This document shows positions 7,412 through 14,396 of a DNA stretch of 17,903 bases, piece by piece. Both the position numbers and the translations under genes were made by a program. The notes beneath the pieces are model-generated. The model was not told where the DNA came from and did not search any database. It worked only from the letters and a program-made list of their open reading frames with translations. Each line of letters starts with the position of its first letter. Position 1 is the first letter of the stretch. The DNA comes from Acetobacteraceae bacterium (lineage in GTDB: Bacteria > Pseudomonadota > Alphaproteobacteria > Acetobacterales > Acetobacteraceae): contig JANXRT010000041.1 of assembly GCA_025356735.1 (NCBI GenBank), positions 1 to 17,903 on the forward strand, written 5' to 3'.

Positions 7412-8938
7412 CTACTTCACCGACGCCAGCAACTGGTCCCACATCGTCTGGGTTGCGGCGACGACTTTCGCGTTGGCGCCGTAGGCGCTTTGCAGCGTGA
7501 TCATGCTGGCCATCTCGGTATCGACGCTGACCCCGGTCTCCGCCGACAGCTTGCCGGTCAGCATCGTCTGCACGGTTGTTTCGGTAGCGGCCTGTTGGGT
7601 GACGGCGCCGCTGACCTGAGCCTGTGCCGCGGTCAGGGTGGCGGCGAGGCCGGCCAGAGTGGCCGGTGCGGCGTAGGGCGCGGCCAGGGTCCCGGCCGGC
7701 CCAAGCCCGGCGGTCGCGGAGCCGGGCTGGGCGACGCCGGCCTGCGCCTCGGCGCCGAGCGCGTAGTCGAGCACGCGGGTGATCGCGGTCGTGAACCCGG
7801 CTGGCCCGCCGGCCGGGTTGGGCGTGAAGGCGCTGGCGCCGAACGGGCTGCCGGCGATCACCGTGGTGCCGTCACGCACCTGGGCGGTGTTGGCCAGGAC
7901 CGCCGGGTTGACCCCGATGATGCCGGCAAATCCGACATAGCCGGTCTGCACCGGCACGCCGCCGCCAGCCGGCACCAGCCCGGCCGGGTCGCTGAACAGG
8001 CGCAGGCCCTGGGCATCGAGGCGGCTGGCGAGGTTCTGCGCGAACTCGTCAAGCTCGGCCTGGAAGGTCGGCAGCACGCCGTCGCGCAGCTGGAGGTTGG
8101 CGCCGATCCGCCCGCCTGAGATCTGCCGGGTGACGTCGATCCCGGCCAGGGTAACGGCGGGCGCGCCGCCGCCGGGATAAAACGCGGTCGGTGTCAGCAC
8201 GGCGTCGGCGGCAGCGAATCTCGCCTGGCCGGCACCGGTCGGCAGCGATAGGCCGGATGGCGTCAGCAGGATCAGCGCGCCATTCGGCTGCGCCAGCGAC
8301 TTCACATCGATCAGCTGCGACAGCCCTGTGACCGCGGCGTCGCGCTGGTTTTCCAGATCCGCAGTGCTGCTGCCGGTGCCGCGCAGCTTGATGATGCGGT
8401 CCGACAGGGCGCCGATGCCCGAAAGGGTGGCGTTCAACGTGGCGATGTCGCCCGAGATCGCGTCCTGCGCGTTCTGGCGCTGGGTCGCGTAGGTATCGGA
8501 CAACCGGTTGATGCCGGTGGCGAGAGTCTGGGCGGCCCCGACCACCTGGCGCTGCGCCGCCTGGTTGTCGGGGCTGGTCAGCAGGCTGGAGAATGCGTCG
8601 CGCAGCGCGCCGAGCCGGGCCGCGATACCGTCGCCCGTGGCCGGCGTGCCGGATGCCGCGTCAATCGCCGACATCGCGTTCTGCCGGGTGGTCAGACCGG
8701 CGACCGTTGCATTCTGATGCAGGATCTCGCCGCTCAGCAGCTCGTCCGTGGCGCGCGTGGTCGCCAGCGTCCGCACGCCCATGCCGATGCCGTCGGCGGT
8801 GATGCTCTGCTGCTGCGCCAGCTCACGCGCGTAGCCCGGCGTGCCGGCGTTGGCGACGTTCTGCGAAACGACGTTGAGCTGGCGGGTGATGTTGGCCAAG
8901 CCGCCGGAGGCGATCGACAGGGCGCCGTTGAGGTTCAT
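7412..8938 (-). CDS. flgK: FlgK, hook-filament junction protein 1
   Basis: FlgK (HAP1) sits directly on the hook and lets FlgL and filament assemble. The 508-residue product begins with the axial-protein signature (GALSIASGGLANITRQLNVV, then SQNVANAGTPGYARE). It has long helices around LGALRDAFSSLLTSPDNQAA and the flgK segment DLENQRDAAVTGLSQLIDVK. The C-terminal axial helix runs from VSVDTEMASMITLQSAYGAN to TMWDQLLASVK. The start at 8938 is fixed by the conserved MNLNGALSIA. Ribosome site strength is poor because the preceding 39 bases contain a duplicated fragment of the flgE 3' end. The gene lies between flgE and flgL, the standard order. Confidence 0.95.
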   Translation of the reverse strand: MNLNGALSIASGGLANITRQLNVVSQNVANAGTPGYARELAQQQSITADGIGMGVRTLATTRATDELLSGEILHQNATVAGLTTRQNAMSAIDAASGTPATGDGIAARLGALRDAFSSLLTSPDNQAAQRQVVGAAQTLATGINRLSDTYATQRQNAQDAISGDIATLNATLSGIGALSDRIIKLRGTGSSTADLENQRDAAVTGLSQLIDVKSLAQPNGALILLTPSGLSLPTGAGQARFAAADAVLTPTAFYPGGGAPAVTLAGIDVTRQISGGRIGANLQLRDGVLPTFQAELDEFAQNLASRLDAQGLRLFSDPAGLVPAGGGVPVQTGYVGFAGIIGVNPAVLANTAQVRDGTTVIAGSPFGASAFTPNPAGGPAGFTTAITRVLDYALGAEAQAGVAQPGSATAGLGPAGTLAAPYAAPATLAGLAATLTAAQAQVSGAVTQQAATETTVQTMLTGKLSAETGVSVDTEMASMITLQSAYGANAKVVAATQTMWDQLLASVK

Positions 8939-8951
8939 CGCGAACTATCCG

Positions 8952-8993
8952 CCCGCTATCGCTTCATGTCGGCCCCGCTATCGCTTCATGTCG
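8952..8993. repeat. 22-base tandem duplication of the flgE 3' end
   Basis: The 20-base block CCCGCTATCGCTTCATGTCG occurs at 8952-8971 and again at 8974-8993, a period of 22. The right copy encodes the last flgE codons (DMKR) and the TAG stop. The left copy is a non-coding remnant in the flgE-flgK gap and includes a four-codon mini-ORF, ATG-AAG-CGA-TAG. The two 20-base blocks are identical, which suggests a recent event. Confidence 0.9.
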
Positions 8994-10285
8994 ATCGTCT
9001 GCTGCAGCAGCTCGTCGGCCGTGGTGACCATCTTGGTGTTGGCGGTGTAGGCGCGCTGGGCGACGATCAGCTTGGTGAACTCGCTGCCGATATCGACGTT
9101 GGAGCTTTCGGTCGAGGAGGTCACCAGGTTGCCGGCGCCGTTGGTGTTGGCGTCCTCGGCGAGCGGGTTGCCGCTTTCGATCGTCGCCGTGAAGGCTTGG
9201 CCATCCTTGCGCTGCAGCCCGTCGGGATTGTTGAAGGTGGTGATCGGGACGCGCGCGATGGTGCGGCTCTGGCCGTTGTCGTAGTTGACCACGATGTCGC
9301 CGGTGGCGCGGGTGGCGATTGAGGCGAAGGCGCCGGGCGGCACGCCATCCTGGCTCAGGCCGCGTAGGCTGTACTGGGTTCCGGCGAACTGCGTCACGCC
9401 GGCGGCGGTGCCGAAGGTGCCGAGATCGACCGCGATGGTCTGCGGGCCGGAGCCGAAATCGGTGACGAAGCTGAGCGAGGCGGAGGTGCCGGCGGCATAG
9501 GCCGGGGCGGTGACGCTGCCGGTCACCGTCGTCACGTTGCCGATGGTCCCTGCCGGAACGGGGCTGCCGAAGCCCGGGCCGAACAGCACGTCGGCGGTGC
9601 CACGCGCCGCGGCGCCGGTGTCGTCGGGGCTGTTGACCGCCACGGTCCAGGCGTTGGTCGCGACCTGGGTCCAATTCAGCGAGATGGTGTGCAGGGTGCC
9701 GAGCCCGTCATAGACGTTGATCTGCGACGAGATCGGAGTGCCGGCGGCCGGCGTCGCGGGCAGGTTGGCCGACAGCGTCACTTTCGAGGTCTGAACCGGG
9801 TTGAACACCGTCTGCGTCACCTGGATCGGCGCCAGCGCGTTGCGGTTGACGATGCCGGTGCCGGGCGCCACGGCCCAGCCGTTGAGGAAGTTGCCGGAGC
9901 CGTTCTCGATGAAGCCGTCCTTGTCGAGCTTGAAGTCGCCGGCGCGGGTGTAGAGCTGCTGCGGGCTGAAGGTTGGCTGGCCGGCGAGCGTGCCGTTCTG
10001 CTGGCTGACCTGGAAGAAGCCCTGGCCGGCGATCGCCAGGGCAAGCGGGTTGTCCGACTGGGTGACGGTACCCTGGACGCTGTTGACATAGTTCGGCCGC
10101 GCGACGACGGCGCCCGAGTTGTTGGCGTTGGGCGTGCTGGTGGTGAGATAGTCGATGAACCTCGTATCGACCCGCTTGAAACCGGTCGTCTGGCTATTGG
10201 CGACGTTGTCGCTGATGTTGCCGAACGCGGCCGACTGGGCGTTCAGGCCGCTGATCGCGGTGCTCATGGCGCCGAACAGGGACAT
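8978..10285 (-). CDS. flgE: FlgE, flagellar hook protein
   Basis: FlgE polymerises into the curved hook that links rod to filament. The product is 435 residues. The N-terminal axial signature is MSLFGAMSTAISGLNAQSAA followed by ISDNVANSQTTGFKRVDTRF. Middle parts typical of hook protein include SVQGTVTQSDNPLALAIAGQ with GFFQV, and LGTLHTISLNWTQV. The C-terminus (IGSEFTKLIVAQRAYTANTK, then TADELLQQTIDMKR) is the classical FlgE/FlgG end. The ATG at 10285 is chosen because it begins the conserved MSLFGAM and has AAGGAG 8 bases upstream. The frame stays open upstream to 10642, but that extension crosses the promoter region and resembles no axial protein. It heads the leftward operon behind a consensus sigma-54 promoter. 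Confidence 0.96.
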   Translation of the reverse strand: MSLFGAMSTAISGLNAQSAAFGNISDNVANSQTTGFKRVDTRFIDYLTTSTPNANNSGAVVARPNYVNSVQGTVTQSDNPLALAIAGQGFFQVSQQNGTLAGQPTFSPQQLYTRAGDFKLDKDGFIENGSGNFLNGWAVAPGTGIVNRNALAPIQVTQTVFNPVQTSKVTLSANLPATPAAGTPISSQINVYDGLGTLHTISLNWTQVATNAWTVAVNSPDDTGAAARGTADVLFGPGFGSPVPAGTIGNVTTVTGSVTAPAYAAGTSASLSFVTDFGSGPQTIAVDLGTFGTAAGVTQFAGTQYSLRGLSQDGVPPGAFASIATRATGDIVVNYDNGQSRTIARVPITTFNNPDGLQRKDGQAFTATIESGNPLAEDANTNGAGNLVTSSTESSNVDIGSEFTKLIVAQRAYTANTKMVTTADELLQQTIDMKR

Positions 10286-10336
10286 CGCTGCTACTCCTTG
10301 CGCCGCGAGGATAAGGGTTGCGGACGGGCAGGACTG

Positions 10337-10353
10337 AGCAACCGGCGTGCCAC
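10337..10353 (-). promoter_or_regulatory. Sigma-54 (RpoN) promoter of flgE
   Basis: On the minus strand this reads TGGCACG-CCGG-TTGCT, matching the sigma-54 consensus TGGCACG-N4-TTGCW at every specified position, with GG and GC 10 bases apart. The inferred start site is near 10326, about 41 bases before the flgE ATG, with AAGGAG in between. Sigma-54 promoters need an AAA+ activator, and an FlbD-type activator is encoded at 16416-17762. Confidence 0.88.
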
Positions 10354-10362
10354 GGCCCTGGA

Positions 10363-10379
10363 ATGCCGGAAAGCGGCAT
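10363..10379. promoter_or_regulatory. Inverted repeat beside the flgE sigma-54 promoter
   Basis: ATGCCG-GAAAG-CGGCAT is a perfect 6-base inverted repeat, 10 bases upstream of the -24 end of the flgE promoter (about -37 to -53). Its GCCG/CGGC half-sites resemble parts of the repeats at 10427-10455. It might be an extra activator or repressor site; function is not established. Confidence 0.35.
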
Positions 10380-10409
10380 CCGACGTTGGTTTCGGGAGCT
10401 TTTCCAATG

Positions 10410-10455
10410 CGCGGGATCGGTCCCGCGGCAGAACCTGCCGGGCAGGAATTGCCGG
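10410..10455. promoter_or_regulatory. Inverted-repeat cluster, candidate shared enhancer (FlbD-type site) for divergent hook promoters
   Basis: Three nested dyads are packed into 46 bases: CGCGGGA-TCGG-TCCCGCG (10410-10427); GGCAG-AAC-CTGCC (10427-10439); and CCTGCC-G-GGCAGG (10434-10446). They are followed by TTGCCGG (10449-10455). The centre is about 106 bases upstream of the inferred flgE start site and about 112 upstream of the inferred fliK start site, within the usual range for enhancers of sigma-54 activators. Binding by FlbD is inference from position and symmetry; the repeats were not compared with a known motif. Confidence 0.5.
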
Positions 10456-10517
10456 TCTGAAGCCGAGCGGGGCGGGCGAGCCGCGCATAACCAGCCGATT
10501 TCCGCCGCTCGAGCGAA

Positions 10518-10533
10518 TGGCCCGGAGATTGCT
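10518..10533 (+). promoter_or_regulatory. Sigma-54 promoter of fliK-flgD
   Basis: TGGCCCG-GAGA-TTGCT differs from the sigma-54 consensus by one base (C for A in the -24 block) and keeps the GG-N10-GC spacing. The inferred start site is near 10544, about 37 bases before the fliK ATG. It mirrors the promoter facing flgE on the other side of the inverted-repeat cluster. Confidence 0.75.
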
Positions 10534-10580
10534 GAACCTTCCCGGCGGCTGGCGGCGGCCGCACCCGGTCAAGGACGAAA

Positions 10581-11843
10581 ATGGCTCCCGATCCGCCTGC
10601 CTTGCTACCTGGAGCGTCTGGCGCCACGACGGCGACGGGCATGCCACCCGTTGCTCCGGTCGGCGGCGCTGGCCTTCATGCGAGGCGGGAAGCGTCCGCT
10701 GCGTCGTTCGCCGGCAGCCTGCAGGCGGTGCTGGCGCAGCCGGGGAAAGCTGCGGCGGTTTCCGTGGCGAGCGACCCGGTTGCAGGCACCACTGAAACCG
10801 GGGCGGCCGCTCCGGGACCGGGCCTTGCCGCACCACCCGTGGCCGCGGTGGCGGCCAAGTTGACGCCACAGGATCGCGCACCCGCCGGCAAGGCTCGAGG
10901 CCCCGCGACATCCGCCGGTTTACCGGCAGCCCGCTCGCCTGGCCCGGGGCCAACTGGCGCACCGATAGCCGACACGCAGCCGCCAGGATTGCCGCAGCCA
11001 ATCCTGGTGACGCTGTCGTCTGTCCCGTTGCAGCCCGCGGCACCTTCTGCCCAACCGCTTGACCTGCCGCGCGCGGAAGCCGCCGCGGCGGCAACGTCCG
11101 CCACGCAGCCCGGCCCGGCGGTGCCAGCCGAGCTGGATTGGCCCGGTGCCGGTCGGGAGATGCCGCAGGCCAATGCGGCCTTGGTGCCGGTTGCGGCCAC
11201 GCCGGCGATGGCGGCCGAAACGGCTCCGGTGCTCGCGGCGATACCAACGGCAGCCGAAGCCACCGCAGCCGGGATCACGATGCCCGCTCCGATCGCGGGG
11301 CCGACGATCCATGCAGAAAAACCCGGACTCGCCGATAATCCGGTCGCTTCACCAGGCTTCCCGGCTGGTTCCCCGGCGCAGCAGGTGGCGCCCGCCCTGC
11401 TGTTGCTGGGCAATGCGGGGGGCCACTCAGCGCCCGGCATGCAGCGCCTGACGCTGCGGCTGGACCCAGCGGCGTTAGGCCAGGTCGAGATCCGCATCGA
11501 CCGGCTGACTTCGGGACCGGCCGAGATACGCATCGCCGCGGAGCGTCCTGAAACGCTGGTGCTGCTGCAGCATGACCGCCACCAGCTCGATATAGCGCTG
11601 GACCAGGCCGGCATCCCGGCCGCCCGCCAGATCGATTTCCAGATCACTCCCCGGATCCAGCCGGCCGGCACCGGCGATGCGTCTGCGGGGGCTTGGGACG
11701 GTACCCGGAACGGCGGTGGTCAGAGCGGTTCGGGCGAGGGCCACGGCGACGCCGGCCGGCAGGGCAGCGCCGGCCGGACGCAAGCGGGGATTTCATCGGC
11801 TGCGCCAGGATGGTTGCGCGCCGGCGTCGACATCACAGCCTGA
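10581..11843 (+). CDS. fliK: FliK, hook-length control protein
   Basis: FliK is exported as a molecular ruler and switches the export gate from hook to filament substrates. The 420-residue product has the expected layout. A long Ala/Pro/Gly-rich, probably disordered ruler spans about residues 1-275. A compact C-terminal hook-length domain follows near 282-357: MQRLTLRLDPAALGQVEIRI, then LLQHDRHQLDIALDQAGI, whose leucine/valine pattern around L-P-LG-VEI is the family signature. The last 60 residues are Gly/Ser-rich. Little but the C-terminal domain is conserved in this family, so that domain carries the identification. The ATG at 10581 has AAGGA 5-9 bases upstream. flgD follows after 21 bases. 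Confidence 0.9.
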   Translation: MAPDPPALLPGASGATTATGMPPVAPVGGAGLHARREASAASFAGSLQAVLAQPGKAAAVSVASDPVAGTTETGAAAPGPGLAAPPVAAVAAKLTPQDRAPAGKARGPATSAGLPAARSPGPGPTGAPIADTQPPGLPQPILVTLSSVPLQPAAPSAQPLDLPRAEAAAAATSATQPGPAVPAELDWPGAGREMPQANAALVPVAATPAMAAETAPVLAAIPTAAEATAAGITMPAPIAGPTIHAEKPGLADNPVASPGFPAGSPAQQVAPALLLLGNAGGHSAPGMQRLTLRLDPAALGQVEIRIDRLTSGPAEIRIAAERPETLVLLQHDRHQLDIALDQAGIPAARQIDFQITPRIQPAGTGDASAGAWDGTRNGGGQSGSGEGHGDAGRQGSAGRTQAGISSAAPGWLRAGVDITA

Positions 11844-11864
11844 ACCCACGGCAAGGAGAAAGAC

Positions 11865-12542
11865 ATGAGCCTCGCATCCGTCGCTGCCCAGCAGGCGAGC
11901 GCCGCCTCGACCAGTGCGGCTTCCACGAGCAACAACGCGCTCGCCACGCTGTCGGGCAACTTCCAGAACTTCCTCGGCCTGCTGATGACGCAGCTGAAGA
12001 ATCAGGACCCGACCAGCCCGCTCGACACCAACCAGTTCACCAGCCAGCTGGTGCAGTTCACCGGCGTGTCGCAGCAGATCAACACCAATGCCAGCCTGAC
12101 CCAGCTGATCCAGCTGACCCAGAGCGGCCAGGTGATGCAGTCCTCCTCGCTGGTCGGCAAGCAGGTCGAGGTCGCCTCCGACCATTTGACCTTGCAGAAC
12201 GGCGCCGGCGACGTGCGCTACATCTCGCCCGGCACCCAGCCGGTGGAGATCGCGGTGTCGAACGATGCCGGCGCCAGGATTTCCGACGTGACGGTCGCGG
12301 CGACCAAGGGCGTCAACGACTGGAAGTGGGACGGCACCGACAGCCACGGCCGCAGGGTGGCCGATGGCGCCTACAAGGTCGCGGTGCTGGGCGCCCAGCC
12401 TGACGGCAGCACGGCGGCTTTGCCGTTCACCGTGGTCGGCACCGCGACCAGCGTGCAGAAATCCGGCAACACGCTTCAGCTGCAGCTGGGTGCGCTGGGC
12501 GTGGACTTCTCCAAGGTGCAATCCGTGGACGGAACAAACTGA
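11865..12542 (+). CDS. flgD: FlgD, hook cap (hook assembly scaffold) protein
   Basis: FlgD caps the growing hook and is needed for FlgE polymerisation. The 225-residue product has a Ser/Ala-rich N-terminus, then the highly conserved FLGLLMTQLKNQDPTSPLDT and NQFTSQLVQFTGVSQQI near 37-72. SLVGKQVEV follows near 95-103. The C-terminal Ig-like FlgD region contains VNDWKWDGTDSHGRRVADGA, the typical W-WDG-D--G--V-DG pattern. Length is normal. AAGGAGA lies about 8 bases before the ATG. It is paired with fliK in a two-gene hook-assembly unit from the rightward sigma-54 promoter. Confidence 0.95.
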   Translation: MSLASVAAQQASAASTSAASTSNNALATLSGNFQNFLGLLMTQLKNQDPTSPLDTNQFTSQLVQFTGVSQQINTNASLTQLIQLTQSGQVMQSSSLVGKQVEVASDHLTLQNGAGDVRYISPGTQPVEIAVSNDAGARISDVTVAATKGVNDWKWDGTDSHGRRVADGAYKVAVLGAQPDGSTAALPFTVVGTATSVQKSGNTLQLQLGALGVDFSKVQSVDGTN

Positions 12543-12590
12543 AAGTGAGGCGGGTCCGCGGCCGCTGCCCCATTGCTTGAACGAGGGCGG

Positions 12591-12617
12591 GGCTGGGCAG
12601 AGCGCAGCCTTGCTTCG
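12591..12617 (+). terminator. Weak terminator-like hairpin after flgD
   Basis: GGCTG (12591-12595) pairs with CAGCC (12605-12609), with an inner GC/GC pair and an AGA loop. TTGCTTCG, moderately T-rich, follows at once. It lies 49 bases past the flgD stop and before the fliF operon, where a terminator would make sense. The stem contains a G-G mismatch and the T-tract is interrupted, so efficiency is doubtful. Confidence 0.3.
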
Positions 12618-12632
12618 TTAATCGCCCGGTAA
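12618..12632 (+). promoter_or_regulatory. CtrA-box-like motif upstream of fliF
   Basis: TTAA-N7-GTAA is one base from the CtrA consensus TTAA-N7-TTAA and lies about 100 bases before the fliF ATG. In Caulobacter the fliF operon is an early CtrA-dependent unit. The spacer TCGCCCG is almost the same as that of the motif before flagellin (CCGCCCG). No sigma-54 element was found in this 189-base gap, which fits an early, sigma-54-independent promoter. The rest of the gap shows no gene. Confidence 0.35.
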
Positions 12633-12731
12633 GCGCAACAGGCGAAGCTCCGCGCATCGGCAGGAAGCCGAGCAGCCAGGGGTTGGGCCGCGCATGCGGA
12701 ATGGGGTCATCAGTCTGTCGGCGCAACCAGG

Positions 12732-14396
12732 ATGAAGGCCCTGCTCGATGGGCTGCGCGCGCTCGGCCCGATGCGGCTTGGCGCCATGGCGGCGGTCGCG
12801 GTGGGCATACTCGGCCTGCTTGCGATGCTGGCGATGCGTGGCGGCAATGATCGCATGGCGCTGCTATACGGCGACCTCGATCTGCGCGACAGCGGCCAGG
12901 TGGTGGACCATCTGACCCGCAACCACATCGCCTTCCGCCTCGCCGGGCAGGGCAGCCAGATCCTGGTCCCGGTCGATCAGGTGGCGCCGGCCAGGCTGCT
13001 GCTGGCCAAGGACGGGCTGCCGTCGGGCGGCTCCATCGGCTACGAGATCTTCGACCGCGGCGACGGCATGGCGGCGACCGACTTCCAGCAGAAGATCAAC
13101 GAGACGCGCGCGATGGAGGGCGAATTGTCCCGCACTATCCGGGCGATCAACGGCGTGCGGGCGGCGCGCGTGCACCTGGTTCTGCCCAAGCGCGAGCCGT
13201 TCGCGCGGGAACGGCAGGACGCGCAGGCGAGCGTGCTGCTGACCATGACCGGGGTCGCCAGGCTCGATCGCGGCGGCATCCAGGCGATCGTCAACCTGAT
13301 CGCCGCGGCGGTGCCGGGATTGCGGCCGCAGAATATTTCGATCGTCGATGCGCGGGGCGATCTGCTGGCGCGCGCCGGCGAGCCTGTTGGCATGACGGGC
13401 GGCATCACCGGCGGCGTCTTGTCGTCGGAGGAGATACGCCGCGCCACCGAATTGCGGCTGTCCCATTCGGTCGAGGAGATGCTGGAACGCAGCCTCGGCG
13501 CCGGCCACGTCCGCGCCGAGGCCGCGGTGCGGATGAGCTTCGAACGTGTCGCGGAAACACAGGAGAAATACGATCCCGAGGGCTCGGTCCTGCGCAGCCA
13601 GCAGAACGTTTCCGACAATACCAAAAGCACCGAGGCCAATCCGACCGTTTCGGTGCAGAACAACCTGCCGAACGCAGATGCCGGAACCACCGCCAGCGGC
13701 AGCCAGCAGGCGCGCCAGGAGGAGACCAGCAACTTCGAGATCGGCAAGACCGTGCGCACGACGACGCGCGAGCAGCCGGTGATCGAGCGCATCAGCCTGG
13801 CGGTGATGGTGGACGGGATCGTCGCACCGGGGCTCGACGGCAAGGCCGTGTGGCAGCCGCGCGCCGAGGAGGAGCTGGCGCGGATCGTGTCACTGGCCAA
13901 GACGGCGATCGGCTTCGACGAGAAGCGCGGCGATCAGGTCGAGGTCGTCTCGATGCGGTTCGTTCAGGAAGATGCGGGTCCGGGTATCGATCGCCCTGGC
14001 CTGCTGGGCTTGAACATCGAAAAATCCGACCTGATGCACCTTGCCGAAACCGGGCTGTTTGGCCTGATCGGATTGCTGGTGCTGCTGCTGGTGCTGCGCC
14101 CGATGGTGCTGCGCATCACCACGCTGCGGCCGGCGCTGTCCGGCGGCGACGCCGTGGCGGGCCTGTCGGGCCCAGGTCTTTCAAGCGCCGGCTTCTTGGC
14201 CTCGCCGCAGGAAATGGCGGGCGCCGATGGCAGCGCCGGCGTGCCGTTGCTCGAGGATGACAGCATGGTCAACCTCGCGCAGATCGATGGCCAGCTGCGG
14301 GCCTCCTCGCTGCGGCGGATTGCCAACCTGGTCGAGAAGCATCCTGACGAGACCTTGGCGGTAATGCGCGGCTGGATGGCGGCCGAGCCGGCGTGA
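12732..14396 (+). CDS. fliF: FliF, flagellar MS-ring protein
   Basis: FliF forms the inner-membrane MS-ring on which rod, export gate and switch assemble. The 554-residue product has transmembrane helix 1 near 16-36 (MAAVAVGILGLLAMLAM). A YscJ-like ring-building domain follows: LYGDLDLRDSGQVVDHL, then LLAKDGLPSGGSIGYEIFD and INETRAMEGELSRTI. A Ser/Asn-rich periplasmic linker lies near 280-330, and helix 2 near 440-462 (GLFGLIGLLVLLLVLRPMVL). The cytosolic FliG-binding tail (MVNLAQIDGQLRASSLRRIA, then LVEKHPDETLAVMRGWM) is intact. The Shine-Dalgarno sequence at 12732 is weak, but no in-frame ATG lies shortly upstream. It is the first gene of the fliF-flhA run, and its TGA shares one base with the fliG ATG. 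Confidence 0.95.
   Translation: MKALLDGLRALGPMRLGAMAAVAVGILGLLAMLAMRGGNDRMALLYGDLDLRDSGQVVDHLTRNHIAFRLAGQGSQILVPVDQVAPARLLLAKDGLPSGGSIGYEIFDRGDGMAATDFQQKINETRAMEGELSRTIRAINGVRAARVHLVLPKREPFARERQDAQASVLLTMTGVARLDRGGIQAIVNLIAAAVPGLRPQNISIVDARGDLLARAGEPVGMTGGITGGVLSSEEIRRATELRLSHSVEEMLERSLGAGHVRAEAAVRMSFERVAETQEKYDPEGSVLRSQQNVSDNTKSTEANPTVSVQNNLPNADAGTTASGSQQARQEETSNFEIGKTVRTTTREQPVIERISLAVMVDGIVAPGLDGKAVWQPRAEEELARIVSLAKTAIGFDEKRGDQVEVVSMRFVQEDAGPGIDRPGLLGLNIEKSDLMHLAETGLFGLIGLLVLLLVLRPMVLRITTLRPALSGGDAVAGLSGPGLSSAGFLASPQEMAGADGSAGVPLLEDDSMVNLAQIDGQLRASSLRRIANLVEKHPDETLAVMRGWMAAEPA

Noticed and set aside
10286..10642. N-terminal extension of flgE to an upstream ATG at 10642
   Set aside because: The extension would cross both sigma-54 promoters and the start of fliK, and axial proteins start at the conserved MSLFGAM, which has its own AAGGAG.
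9689..10795. Plus-strand open frame of 368 codons across flgE, the promoter region and fliK
   Set aside because: It overlaps two well-supported genes and the divergent promoters, and its translation shows no family features.
12543..12731. Sigma-54 promoter in the flgD-fliF gap
   Set aside because: Only weak GG-N10-GC pairs occur (for example TGGGCAG-N4-CAGC), lacking TTGC and the rest of the -24 block.
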